A program made the position numbers and the translations under genes. Below are positions 50,905-58,679 of a stretch of DNA of 64,000 nucleotides, piece by piece. Position 1 is the first letter of the stretch, and every line of letters begins with the position of its first letter. This DNA is from Nitrogeniibacter aestuarii. GTDB lineage: Bacteria > Pseudomonadota > Gammaproteobacteria > Burkholderiales > Rhodocyclaceae. Under the pieces are notes generated by a model that worked only from the letters and a program-made list of their open reading frames with translations, ran no database searches and had not been told where the DNA came from. The stretch covers positions 1,488,001 to 1,552,000 of the forward strand of contig NZ_CP071321.1 of assembly GCF_017309585.1 (NCBI RefSeq). Direction: 5' to 3'.

Positions 50905-51332
50905 CACTGGCCTCCCTTGGCCGCTGGCGCAGCCAGTTTCTGGATGGTGCTTTCGTGCACCTGGGTGGGCGTGCCGGGCACGGCCGAGTGACACAGGTTG
51001 CAGTTCTCCACCGACCAGGCGACGTCGCCGTTGTGGCAGGCACCGCAGAACTGGCCGTCGATGATCTTCAGCATGTTGATCTCGTTGCCCCCGGCCTTGA
51101 ACTTGAAGCCCAGATCGGCATGGCAGACCTTGCAGCGGAAACGCATGCGGTGAAACCAGTGGGGAAAGACCACCGGACGCATGCCGGCATCGTCCGAATA
51201 GTTGTTGATGACCACATCACCGTATTCGGCGCGGGCAACGTCGGCCGGGCCGAGCAGGGTGATGAGCACGGCGGCCAGAAGGGACAGCAGCGCACCGAGG
51301 CGCCATCGACGGGGTGGGGGATGCACGGGCAT
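50904..51332 (-). CDS. Periplasmic triheme cytochrome c, module A copy 2
   Basis: A 142-residue secreted or anchored cytochrome with three heme sites, CKVCH, CGACH and CNLCH. It matches the 47199 protein over MRPVVFPHWFHRMRFRCKVCH and beyond. A hydrophobic N-terminus at about 12-34 ends in ARA. The stop shares one base with the ATG of the next gene. It follows the outer-membrane barrel gene by 40 bases and may sit close to the barrel. Confidence 0.92.
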   Translation of the reverse strand: MPVHPPPRRWRLGALLSLLAAVLITLLGPADVARAEYGDVVINNYSDDAGMRPVVFPHWFHRMRFRCKVCHADLGFKFKAGGNEINMLKIIDGQFCGACHNGDVAWSVENCNLCHSAVPGTPTQVHESTIQKLAAPAAKGGQ

Positions 51333-51372
51333 GTTCAACCTCGAAGCGTTGGGTGTTGGGGGTGTGTTTTCA

Positions 51373-53277
51373 TCAGAAGGACCCGAAGTCGCGACTGACT
51401 TTGAGGAAGACCAGAGCATTTTTCTTGCCATCCACGGTGGCGACACGGACCTGCAGGTCGGAATGCAGCCGTCCGACGCGATATCGCAGGTGCTGGTCGA
51501 GGTCGCGCGTGACGCGCTCGCGGGTGGCATCCGGGTTGCCGCCCAGACGGGTGTCGGTCTGGAAGGTGTTGGTGGTGAATCGCAGCGAGTAGCGCAGGTT
51601 CACCACGTCGAAAGCGCGGTTGTGGTTGTAGCTCAGGTTCGCCGACAGGTTGGTGTCCCGGGGCGCTTCGGTGCCGCTGGAAAACAGCGAATCCTCACGC
51701 GCTTCTCGGCGCTGTTCGGTGCGCTGCCAGGTGACGTTGGCGCTCGCTTCCGAGCGCGGAGATAGGCGCCAGGTGCCATTGGCCTGCAGGTTGTAGAGGC
51801 GGAAGTTGGTGTCGATGTCGCCGCGCGTGCGGCTGTCGGAAACATTGGCGCTGACATAGGTGAGCAGGCCTTCGGCGGGGCGCGCCCGCCAGGCCAGACC
51901 GAGGGTGTGGTTGAGCGTGCGGCTGCTCAACGCATCGACCCCGGTAGCGCGGGTGATGGTGAGGTTCTGTGCTGCGCTCAGGGTGAGGCTCGATTCGTCA
52001 TCGAGCAGCCAGTTGCGGTTGAGGCTGTGGCCGCCGCCGACGGTGCTGGCGCGCTGGTCGGCATCGTCGGCACTCACGGTCGAGAAGCTGCCCGAGCCAT
52101 ACCAGTTGTAGGAATAATTCCCGAAAGTGAGAGGGTCGCCGGTGTAGTTCGCGCCCAGGGTTTCGGCATGGGTGAAGAAGCCGGTCGTACTGGATGTCGT
52201 GCGCGTGGCCGACAGGGCGCCATAGACCCCCAGGTTGCGATTGGGCTGATAGTTGAGGCTGGCCGTGCTGCCGACGGACTGCAGCGAGATGTCGCTCTGG
52301 CCGCTGTTGGCCTGGGTACCCAGGTAACGCACGCTGGCGGTACCGCGCCAGACGGACTCGGGTGGCGTCCAGTTGGCGAAGGAGTAGGCCTGCAGGGTGC
52401 GGTTGCCGCCGCTGAAACCGGCGCTGCCGGCATCGTCGAAGCGTGCGTCGGTGAGCGTGCCCAGCGTCTCGATGGCCAGCGCATCGCTGGCGCGAAAGCT
52501 GTGCCGCCCCGAGGCGACCAGGTCGGAGACGCTGCCCTCGTCCTCGCGGTCGTTGCGGGCATAACTGCCGTCCAGGGTGACGGTGTGGCGGTTACGGGTG
52601 AGCTGGTAGCCGCCGGCGAGCCGGTTGACCGTGTCCGCACCGAAGCTGCCGGTGAGGCGGCTCATGTCGTACTGGGCGAAGCTGCTCCAGCTGTCGCGCG
52701 GAGGACGGTATTCCTGCCGCAGGCTCAGGCGGGTGCGTTGGTATTCAGTCTCGGTGATGGCGCCGTCGGTGCGGCTGTCCGAGAGCGAGAGCGTGGCCAG
52801 GAACGGAAAGCGGCTGAGCGGAAAGACGTTGAGGGTGGTGGTGCCGGTGAGGCTCGTGGCATTCAGCGCACTGCCCCCGTCGGTATCGGCATCGATCAGC
52901 GTGAACGCCAGATCGGCGCCGACGCGGGCGTACCAGGGTTGCACGAGATAGGAGTTCGCTCGCAGGCGGGCTTCGTACTGGCGCTCGTTGCTGCGACCGG
53001 CAGTGTCGCTGTCCCGGTGGCGAAGACCGAGAGACAGGGTGCCGCCCCAACGGATCGGGGCCACGCCCCATCGCGTGGGCACGCCATCGTCAGCGAGCGG
53101 CTCGGCACCCGGTGCGTCGGTCGGCGCTTCGCCGGATGGCGCCGGGGGCTCCTCGGCCACCTCGATGACGGCATCCTGGGCGAACACGTCGGGCTGTGCG
53201 GCGCCATGCAGGAGGAGCATGGCGCCAAGCAGTGCGCGTCGTGATCGTCGGGTGGCCTCGCACCTGTGCCCACTCAT
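51373..53277 (-). CDS. Large outer-membrane beta-barrel, porin-cytochrome type
   Basis: A 634-residue protein with a signal peptide (ending VFA-QD), a short acidic periplasmic stretch and about 26 alternating amphipathic strands (for example LSLGLRHRD, RQYEARLRANSYL, YARVGADLAFTLI), ending in phenylalanine like most outer-membrane barrels. Size and layout fit the MtrB/PioB/OmbB class that encloses a multiheme cytochrome. No N-terminal CxxC is present, so it is not a close MtrB relative. It lies next to a PpiC chaperone gene and triheme cytochromes. Heme conduction is inferred from context. Confidence 0.8.
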   Translation of the reverse strand: MSGHRCEATRRSRRALLGAMLLLHGAAQPDVFAQDAVIEVAEEPPAPSGEAPTDAPGAEPLADDGVPTRWGVAPIRWGGTLSLGLRHRDSDTAGRSNERQYEARLRANSYLVQPWYARVGADLAFTLIDADTDGGSALNATSLTGTTTLNVFPLSRFPFLATLSLSDSRTDGAITETEYQRTRLSLRQEYRPPRDSWSSFAQYDMSRLTGSFGADTVNRLAGGYQLTRNRHTVTLDGSYARNDREDEGSVSDLVASGRHSFRASDALAIETLGTLTDARFDDAGSAGFSGGNRTLQAYSFANWTPPESVWRGTASVRYLGTQANSGQSDISLQSVGSTASLNYQPNRNLGVYGALSATRTTSSTTGFFTHAETLGANYTGDPLTFGNYSYNWYGSGSFSTVSADDADQRASTVGGGHSLNRNWLLDDESSLTLSAAQNLTITRATGVDALSSRTLNHTLGLAWRARPAEGLLTYVSANVSDSRTRGDIDTNFRLYNLQANGTWRLSPRSEASANVTWQRTEQRREAREDSLFSSGTEAPRDTNLSANLSYNHNRAFDVVNLRYSLRFTTNTFQTDTRLGGNPDATRERVTRDLDQHLRYRVGRLHSDLQVRVATVDGKKNALVFLKVSRDFGSF

Positions 53278-53291
53278 TCACTGCAACCGCC

Positions 53292-54311
53292 TCAATGCAC
53301 GGCGGCCGAGCCGTCCGCCAGTGCCGGGTATCGCCGGGTGTTCAGCTCGATATCGGCCTTGCGGCGCAGGCTGAGCCGGTAATCCTGCCACACGGCGTCG
53401 CGTCGCTCGCGCATGAGCAGATCGCGGGCGCGTTCGGCCACCCGGTCGAAGGGATGGTGCACGGCCGCCTTGCGTTCGAGCAGTTTGAAGATGGCGACGC
53501 CCTGAAGCACGCGGGTCGGGGCTGAGAGCGCACCGGCCTGCATGGTGTCGATGGTGTCCTGCAGGCCCTCGGGGATCATGCCCCGGTGCAGGTAGCCCAG
53601 GTCGCCCCCTTCGCTGGCCGAGGCGTCCGCCGACACCAGGCGGGCCTGTTCGGCAAAGTCTTCACCCTCGAAGAGACGCTCGTGCAGGCGCTCGGCCTCG
53701 GCATCGGCCGCTTCCCAGGATTCGGCGGGCGAGGAGGGGGCGACGGCGAGCAGGATCATGGCGAGGCGGAGTTTTTCCGGTTCGGTGAACTTGTCGGGGT
53801 GCGATTCGTAATAGGCGTGAACCGCCGCGTCGTCTGCTTCCGGGATGTTGCGGATGCGCGCCTCGAGCGCCTTGAGGCGGCTGTCTTCTTCCAGACGGGC
53901 CTTGACGGCGGGAATCATCGTGTGGCGGTTCTGCTGCCAGCGCGGGCTGTCCTTGTAGCGTTCCTCGTAGCCGGCGATCGTGCGGGCCACCGCCGCGTCG
54001 TCGGCGGGAATGTCGAGCTGTCGAGCGGCCTCGATGAGCAGGATGCGGTCGATCATCTGGTCGGCCACGTCCTTCATGAGCGCGTTGATCTCGGCCTCCG
54101 GCGGCTGGCCGTGATAGAACTTCTGGCGGGCCGCGGTGTTGGCGGCCTGCTCGTATTCACGTGCGGTGATGGTGACCGTGCCGACGCGCGCAAGGTAGTC
54201 GTTGGTGGCCGGTTGTGCCTGAGGCGCGGCCTGGGCCAGCGCGTGGCTGCCGGCGAGGGCAAAGGTGGTGGCCGAGAGCATGGCCACGATCAGCGGACGT
54301 AGGGAACTCAT
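53292..54311 (-). CDS. PpiC/SurA-type periplasmic peptidyl-prolyl isomerase
   Basis: A 339-residue secreted chaperone: signal peptide ending ALA-QA, an N-terminal SurA-like helical domain (about 35-150) and a parvulin domain at about 170-270 (AMILLAVAPSSPAESWEAAD, then DASASEGGDLGYLHRGMIPE, the rotamase signature). It probably folds the barrel encoded 14 bases downstream. A chaperone of this kind accompanies several porin-cytochrome clusters. Confidence 0.92.
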   Translation of the reverse strand: MSSLRPLIVAMLSATTFALAGSHALAQAAPQAQPATNDYLARVGTVTITAREYEQAANTAARQKFYHGQPPEAEINALMKDVADQMIDRILLIEAARQLDIPADDAAVARTIAGYEERYKDSPRWQQNRHTMIPAVKARLEEDSRLKALEARIRNIPEADDAAVHAYYESHPDKFTEPEKLRLAMILLAVAPSSPAESWEAADAEAERLHERLFEGEDFAEQARLVSADASASEGGDLGYLHRGMIPEGLQDTIDTMQAGALSAPTRVLQGVAIFKLLERKAAVHHPFDRVAERARDLLMRERRDAVWQDYRLSLRRKADIELNTRRYPALADGSAAVH

Positions 54312-54376
54312 GGCGTTCCATCTCCTGGAATGGGCGGGGAAAGATCCGGGCCGTCGCGCGACGGCCCGGACGGGCC

Positions 54377-55195
54377 TTACTTGACGTGGCAGGACAGACA
54401 GATTTCGCTGCCGGCCAGGGTCACGCGCATGAAGTGCACGTTGTCGGTACCCTTGGTTTCCACGTGCGGGTCGTGGCAGGAGGCGCACTCGACCGAGGGG
54501 CCGTCGCCACCCGCGAAGGTGCGGGTATAGAGCGCGATGTCGGTCTTTTCGCGCACACCGGCCGTGCCGACCGAGGTATCGACCCAGAACACCTGACGGG
54601 TGTTGACCTCTTTGGTCTGCACTTCGGTGGTCTTGAAGTCCAGGTCGTCACAGGTGCCGCTCACCGTGGTGCTGGTTCCGGACAGGCCACCGCCGCAATA
54701 CTCGATACCGATCGGGTGATCGTTTCGCAGATCGGTCCCGAGGTTCGGAATCGGGCTGCCGGTGAGCGTGTCGGTGCCGCTGGTCCATGTGAAAGCCAGG
54801 CCGCCTGCACCGCCACCGGTGACGTCGTAGCCGCCGGAGCCCGGCGCGTTGATGATGTTGTCCATCGCCTGGGTGCCGTCGTGACATGACAGGCAGGCCA
54901 GCGACACCGACCCGACCGGCAGGATTTCACCGTCCAGGCTGGAGGTGTTCAGATCCGCATAGGTCTGATAGGTGTTCGTGGGCAGGTCCTTGTTCCACAG
55001 CGGCACCGAGGCCGAGGTGTCGGCGCCGTGTGGCGTATGGCAGAACACGCAGATCTGGTCGGTGGAGCTGGTGTTGTTCGGTCCGGGACCGGTGCTGGTG
55101 AGATTGTGCTTGGTGTTGGAGATGCCGGCCCAGGCAGCACTGGAGAGTGCTGCGAGGGCGGTGGCCGCCACCAGGCGTGCGAGTGATTTCTTCAT
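54377..55195 (-). CDS. Tetraheme c-type cytochrome (1)
   Basis: A 272-residue secreted protein with signal peptide (ending AWA-GI) and four heme sites: CVFCH at 49-53, CLSCH near 100, CASCH near 237 and CLSCH at the C-terminus. TKHNL, CVFCHTPHG, PLWN and DLRNDHPIG are shared with the 11-heme protein. First gene of the 17-kb minus-strand series and preceded by a sigma54-like promoter and a perfect 14-base palindrome in its leader. Confidence 0.92.
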   Translation of the reverse strand: MKKSLARLVAATALAALSSAAWAGISNTKHNLTSTGPGPNNTSSTDQICVFCHTPHGADTSASVPLWNKDLPTNTYQTYADLNTSSLDGEILPVGSVSLACLSCHDGTQAMDNIINAPGSGGYDVTGGGAGGLAFTWTSGTDTLTGSPIPNLGTDLRNDHPIGIEYCGGGLSGTSTTVSGTCDDLDFKTTEVQTKEVNTRQVFWVDTSVGTAGVREKTDIALYTRTFAGGDGPSVECASCHDPHVETKGTDNVHFMRVTLAGSEICLSCHVK

Positions 55196-55253
55196 GGAAG
55201 ACCCCCTTGTGACCCCCTAAAAATGACGAGTACCAAATGTGCAGGCGCATGCT

Positions 55254-55267
55254 TCGGACATGTCCGA
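55254..55267. promoter_or_regulatory. Perfect palindrome in the leader of the long operon
   Basis: TCGGACATGTCCGA lies between the sigma54-like promoter at 55289-55303 and the start codon at 55195. It could bind a repressor or form a short hairpin in the RNA. No identical copy was noticed elsewhere in the window. Confidence 0.4.
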
Positions 55268-55288
55268 GGTGACTGCGCAGGGGCTTAT

Positions 55289-55303
55289 GCAGCATTCATG
55301 CCA
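55289..55303 (-). promoter_or_regulatory. Sigma54 promoter candidate for the cytochrome operon
   Basis: On the minus strand TGGCATG-AATG-CTGC. It has the invariant GG and GC at the required spacing and differs from consensus TGGCACG-N4-TTGC at two positions. Transcription would begin near 55278, about 80 bases before the first cytochrome gene. An NtrC-type activator is encoded in the cluster. Confidence 0.65.
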
Positions 55304-55462
55304 CGAAGATTGTCCATGGCAGCGTCAGGGGTAATTCGCTTCAGGGTGTTGAAAACAAAAGGAAATGTTTTTTCTTTCGATCCCGTTCAGGTCTGATTGC
55401 CGGTCCAGGCGAGCGCGCGCCATTCCCAGCTTTCGGAACGTGTTTTCATCGAAATCGGGAAT

Positions 55463-56578
55463 TCAACCGTCCTGTTTCGGTCGCTGTGCCACCAGGTTGC
55501 CGCCGTCTTCGGGCAACGACCAGGGGCGAAACACATCGAGCTTGCGAAACCACTGGTCGACGAAGAACACACGGCCGTCGTCATCGATGGCGATACCCGA
55601 AGGCAGCATGTATTTGGCCGGGCCGTTTTTCTCGGAGCGTTCGCCGATGAACATCAGCAGCTCGCCGTCCGGATTGAAGATCTGGAAGTTGCCGAAGGCG
55701 GCGTCCACCACATAGACGTTGCCCTCCGGGTCGGTGGCTACCTCCTTGGGGCGGGCGAAATTGCCCACCTGGCGCCCCACGGCACCGAAACTTTCCCGGT
55801 AGCTGCCGTCGGCGTTGAAGATCTGGACGCGGAAGTTGCCCCCGTCCACCACATACAGGCGACCCTCCTTGCCGATGGCAAGATCGCGCGGCAGGTTGAA
55901 TTCACCGGCGCCGGTGCCGCGTTTGCCGATGTCCATGATGTGCTTGCCGTTGTGCGGGTCGAAGACGCGCACCCGATGATTCTCGGAATTCACTCCGCCG
56001 ATATCCACGATATAGACCCGCGTCCCCTCCGGATTGACGGTCACGCTGGAGAGTCGGTCGAAGAGGTCCTCGCCACCGACCTTGCGCAGGTAGCGCCCGT
56101 CACGGGTGTAGATCAGGATGGCCTTCTGGGTGGCGTCGGCCACGTAGAGATTGCCGGCCGCATCGGTGTCGATGCCCAGGGGCTTGACCAGCTGACCGCG
56201 CTCCTCTTCACCGATGGTGAAGTAGCGCTGGCCCGGTACGTCGAACACCTTGATGTGTCGCGACGCGGTATCGCTCACGAAGATGCGGCCGTGATGAACC
56301 GCCACGGCGTAGGGTTTGCCGATGAAGTCGCCGGTGCGGGCCTCGCCGGTCACATAGCGGCGGAAGGCGTCGTCTTCGCTTTCGGGCTTGATGTCCGCCG
56401 AACTGAGGATGGTGCGCTCATAGACGAAGCGCGGCGAGTCCGGTGGCTTGGGGAAGACGATGGGCTCGGCCTTGGTCCGGGCGCGCTGGCTCTGGTCCGG
56501 CAGTTGGGCGCAGGCGGCCAGCGCAATCACCGCAACCAGGGTCAGCCGGTGCAGCAGGGTGGCGGTGCATGGAGCCAT
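55463..56578 (-). CDS. NHL-repeat beta-propeller lipoprotein (2)
   Basis: A 371-residue lipoprotein with lipobox ALAAC (Cys at about residue 23) followed by a six-bladed NHL propeller (KPYAVAVHHGRIFVSDTA, KPLGIDTDAAGNLYVADATQ, LPRDLAIGKEGRLYVVDGGN, RPKEVATDPEGNVYVVDAAF, LPSGIAIDDDGRVFFVDQWF). GAGAGGA before the ATG at 56578 sets the start. It resembles the lipoprotein at 45242-46321. It follows a tetraheme cytochrome gene by 28 bases; the pair forms its own short operon. Confidence 0.9.
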   Translation of the reverse strand: MAPCTATLLHRLTLVAVIALAACAQLPDQSQRARTKAEPIVFPKPPDSPRFVYERTILSSADIKPESEDDAFRRYVTGEARTGDFIGKPYAVAVHHGRIFVSDTASRHIKVFDVPGQRYFTIGEEERGQLVKPLGIDTDAAGNLYVADATQKAILIYTRDGRYLRKVGGEDLFDRLSSVTVNPEGTRVYIVDIGGVNSENHRVRVFDPHNGKHIMDIGKRGTGAGEFNLPRDLAIGKEGRLYVVDGGNFRVQIFNADGSYRESFGAVGRQVGNFARPKEVATDPEGNVYVVDAAFGNFQIFNPDGELLMFIGERSEKNGPAKYMLPSGIAIDDDGRVFFVDQWFRKLDVFRPWSLPEDGGNLVAQRPKQDG

Positions 56579-56606
56579 TTCGGGTCCTCTCGATCGTTGC
56601 GCCATG

Positions 56607-57341
56607 TCACTTCACATGGCAGGTCAGGCACAGGCCGCCATCGGTGGGCGAGCCGCGCAGAAAGACGGGATTGGTCGAATGCGGGTTGTGGCAGCTGGCG
56701 CATTCGATGAAGGGCACTTCGGCGCCGTCCGGCCCGTCGGTGCGAACGAACAGGGGCAGATCGTCGCGTTGGCGGCGGTCCGACTGGTCATGGCGGGACG
56801 CCCACCACACCGGGCGGTTGTCCACCAGCGCCCGGTGGGCGGGGCGAAAGTCGTCAGGAAATTTCAGTTGCTCGGCGAGCTTCAGGGGCGTTCCGCTCAG
56901 CAGCGCGCTGTCCAGCGCCTGCTGGCGCGCGGTCTCTGTAAGGCCGCCGCGGTAGGGCACGCCGAAGGGGTGGTCATAGCCCAGGGGGGAGACTTCGAAG
57001 GCTTGCACCGCGTCGTGACACGAAAGGCATGCCAGCGATTGCGAGCCCACGGCCGTACTGTCGCTCAGGCCCAGGCGTCCGATATCGTCAAACATGTCGT
57101 AGCGATGCGCTTCGGGCACCGAGGGTTGCCAGCGGGGTGGGCCGCCGTCGGCGCTGGAGGCAATGGGGGTGTGGCAATAGATGCACAGGGCGTCCACGCC
57201 CGGCGGTGTCGCACCGGTGCGTCGCGCCAGGTTGTGGGGTGTGTCGCGCAGGTCCAGCGCCAACGCGTTGGCCACCAGCAGGATCAGCACCCCCCGGCCC
57301 GACAGGGCGATGGCGCGGCGACATATGAGCGGCCATGACAC
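56607..57341 (-). CDS. Tetraheme c-type cytochrome (2)
   Basis: A 244-residue secreted cytochrome with four heme sites, CIYCH, CLSCH, CASCH and CLTCH. Its order and the closing CLTCHVK match the tetraheme protein at 54377-55195. A GTG at 57341 is the likely start, placing a hydrophobic signal at about 14-32. The frame also remains open to a GTG at 57407, which would put the TTCCCG palindrome inside the gene. Paired with the NHL lipoprotein that follows. Confidence 0.85.
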   Translation of the reverse strand: MSWPLICRRAIALSGRGVLILLVANALALDLRDTPHNLARRTGATPPGVDALCIYCHTPIASSADGGPPRWQPSVPEAHRYDMFDDIGRLGLSDSTAVGSQSLACLSCHDAVQAFEVSPLGYDHPFGVPYRGGLTETARQQALDSALLSGTPLKLAEQLKFPDDFRPAHRALVDNRPVWWASRHDQSDRRQRDDLPLFVRTDGPDGAEVPFIECASCHNPHSTNPVFLRGSPTDGGLCLTCHVK

Positions 57342-57369
57342 GATCTTTCTTGCCAATCCAGAGACGGGA

Positions 57370-57385
57370 TTCCCGGAATCGGGAA
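57370..57385. repeat. TTCCCG-N4-CGGGAA palindrome before tetraheme cytochrome (2)
   Basis: TTCCCGGAATCGGGAA, 29 bases upstream of the GTG start chosen for the tetraheme gene and between it and the small cytochrome c gene. Third perfect copy of the motif in the window and the one placed most like an operator. Confidence 0.6.
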
Positions 57386-57425
57386 TGAATCGGTGGTGCG
57401 ACACCACCGATTCGCGTCACCGGAT

Positions 57426-57725
57426 CTACTTCGCGGCGCTGACCATGTAGGCCACGGCGGCGGACAGTTCGCCATCGCTCAGAGCGCTTGCGCCGCCCTT
57501 GGGCGGCATGGCGCCTTTGCCCTTGGTGACCGATGCGACCAGCGCGGCTTCGCCTTGCTCGATACGGGGTGCCCAGGCGGCCTTGTCGCCAAACTTGGGG
57601 GCTTGTGCAACACCCGTGGCGTGGCAGGCGGCACAGGTCTTCTCGTAGACGGCCTTGCCGTCAGCCGCGAATACCCCGCTGCTGGCAGCGATCAGAAGGG
57701 CGGACAGACACAGTTGCAGTTTCAT
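57426..57725 (-). CDS. Small class I cytochrome c (c5-like), monoheme
   Basis: A 99-residue secreted cytochrome: signal peptide (ending VFA-AD), heme site CAACH at 35-39 and axial Met in GKGAMPPKGG near residue 75. Nearly the same sequence forms the front domain of the fused cytochrome at 49981-50904. AGGAG precedes the ATG at 57725 and a near-consensus sigma54 promoter lies 65 bases upstream. A soluble periplasmic carrier. Confidence 0.93.
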   Translation of the reverse strand: MKLQLCLSALLIAASSGVFAADGKAVYEKTCAACHATGVAQAPKFGDKAAWAPRIEQGEAALVASVTKGKGAMPPKGGASALSDGELSAAVAYMVSAAK

Positions 57726-57788
57726 GGTGCGAGCTCCTAGGAACGATGAATTCAACCGCCGAACCGTCGGCGGGTCCGCTACCTAAAA

Positions 57789-57803
57789 GCAACCCACATG
57801 CCA
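57789..57803 (-). promoter_or_regulatory. Sigma54 promoter of the small cytochrome c gene
   Basis: TGGCATG-TGGG-TTGC on the minus strand, one base from the consensus, followed by TTTT. Predicted start of transcription near 57777, about 50 bases before the ATG. The best sigma54 match seen in the window. Confidence 0.78.
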
Positions 57804-57826
57804 TGGACCCGCGCGACGGAAAAAGC

Positions 57827-57841
57827 TGGATCACTTCTTGC
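57827..57841 (+). promoter_or_regulatory. Divergent sigma54 promoter candidate for the two larger cytochrome genes
   Basis: TGGATCACTTCTTGC on the plus strand: GG and GC at the correct distance and a full TTGC, but a weak -24 box. It lies 40 bases before the GTG at 57882, back to back with the stronger minus-strand promoter. Confidence 0.5.
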
Positions 57842-57881
57842 AGAAGGAGGGCATCTGATTCGTCCCCCATGGAGGGTCTGC

Positions 57882-58679
57882 GTGAAGCCGATTTCGATCC
57901 TGTGCCGAGTGGCGCCCATCGTGTTTTCCATGTCGGCCGTTGCCGCCGGCGGCATCCAGCCTGATCTGCTCTATCACAACTACTGTTCCGTCTGTCACGG
58001 TGACAAGGGCGATGGCAACTCGCGCGCTCGCAACAGTCTCAAACCCCCGCCGCGCGACTTCACCCAGCCTGGCCAGGCCAACAGGGACGCCATGGTCCAG
58101 ATCGTGACGCATGGCAAACCCGGTACGGCAATGGTCGGCTGGAAGACCCAGCTCTCGGGCGCCGAGATCGAGGCCGTGGTCGATTACGTCCGCACGCGCT
58201 TCGTCTCCGGTCCGGCCTCGCCGGGCCTGCCGCCCGTGGCCGGTGTGTCGGGGATACATGCTCACGGCGGGCGCGCATCGCCCCCCGCGGCGGGCGTGTC
58301 GGTGGCTGAACCGGCGGTGCGACGTCTGCCGACGGTGCGCGTCGACATGAGTCTGCCGTACATCGGCGGGCTCAAGGGCACCGCCTCGCAAGGCAAGGCG
58401 TTCTATGACGACAACTGCGCCACGTGCCATGGTGTGAAGGGCGACGGGCAGGGGCCGCGGGCTTACTTCATCCGGCCGGTGCCCAGAGACTTTCTGAGCG
58501 ATGAAGCGCGCATGACCTTGAACCGCCCGGCGCTGCAGGCCGCCATCTCCGCCGGGCGGCTGGGCACCGAGATGCCGGCCTGGAGCAAGGTCATCAATGA
58601 GCAGCAGATCGCCGATGTGGCGGAGTACGTGCTGCAGTCTTTCATACTGCCAGCCCCGGCAAACGCGCGGAGCCAGTGA
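57882..58679 (+). CDS. Diheme class I-type cytochrome c
   Basis: A 265-residue secreted protein with two cytochrome c domains. Heme sites CSVCHGDKGDG at about 34 and CATCHGVKGDG at about 182, each followed by a Pro-rich stretch ending in PRDF. Probable Met ligands lie in GTAMVGW and GTEMPAW. The GTG at 57882 follows GGAGG. Overlaps the next cytochrome gene by one base (TGATG), so the two are probably translated together. Role: periplasmic electron carrier on the opposite strand from the main series. Confidence 0.9.
   Translation: MKPISILCRVAPIVFSMSAVAAGGIQPDLLYHNYCSVCHGDKGDGNSRARNSLKPPPRDFTQPGQANRDAMVQIVTHGKPGTAMVGWKTQLSGAEIEAVVDYVRTRFVSGPASPGLPPVAGVSGIHAHGGRASPPAAGVSVAEPAVRRLPTVRVDMSLPYIGGLKGTASQGKAFYDDNCATCHGVKGDGQGPRAYFIRPVPRDFLSDEARMTLNRPALQAAISAGRLGTEMPAWSKVINEQQIADVAEYVLQSFILPAPANARSQ

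Noticed and set aside
55397..56710. 437-residue plus-strand frame opposite the NHL lipoprotein
   Set aside because: Antisense shadow of the propeller repeats, which make long open frames by their periodic composition.
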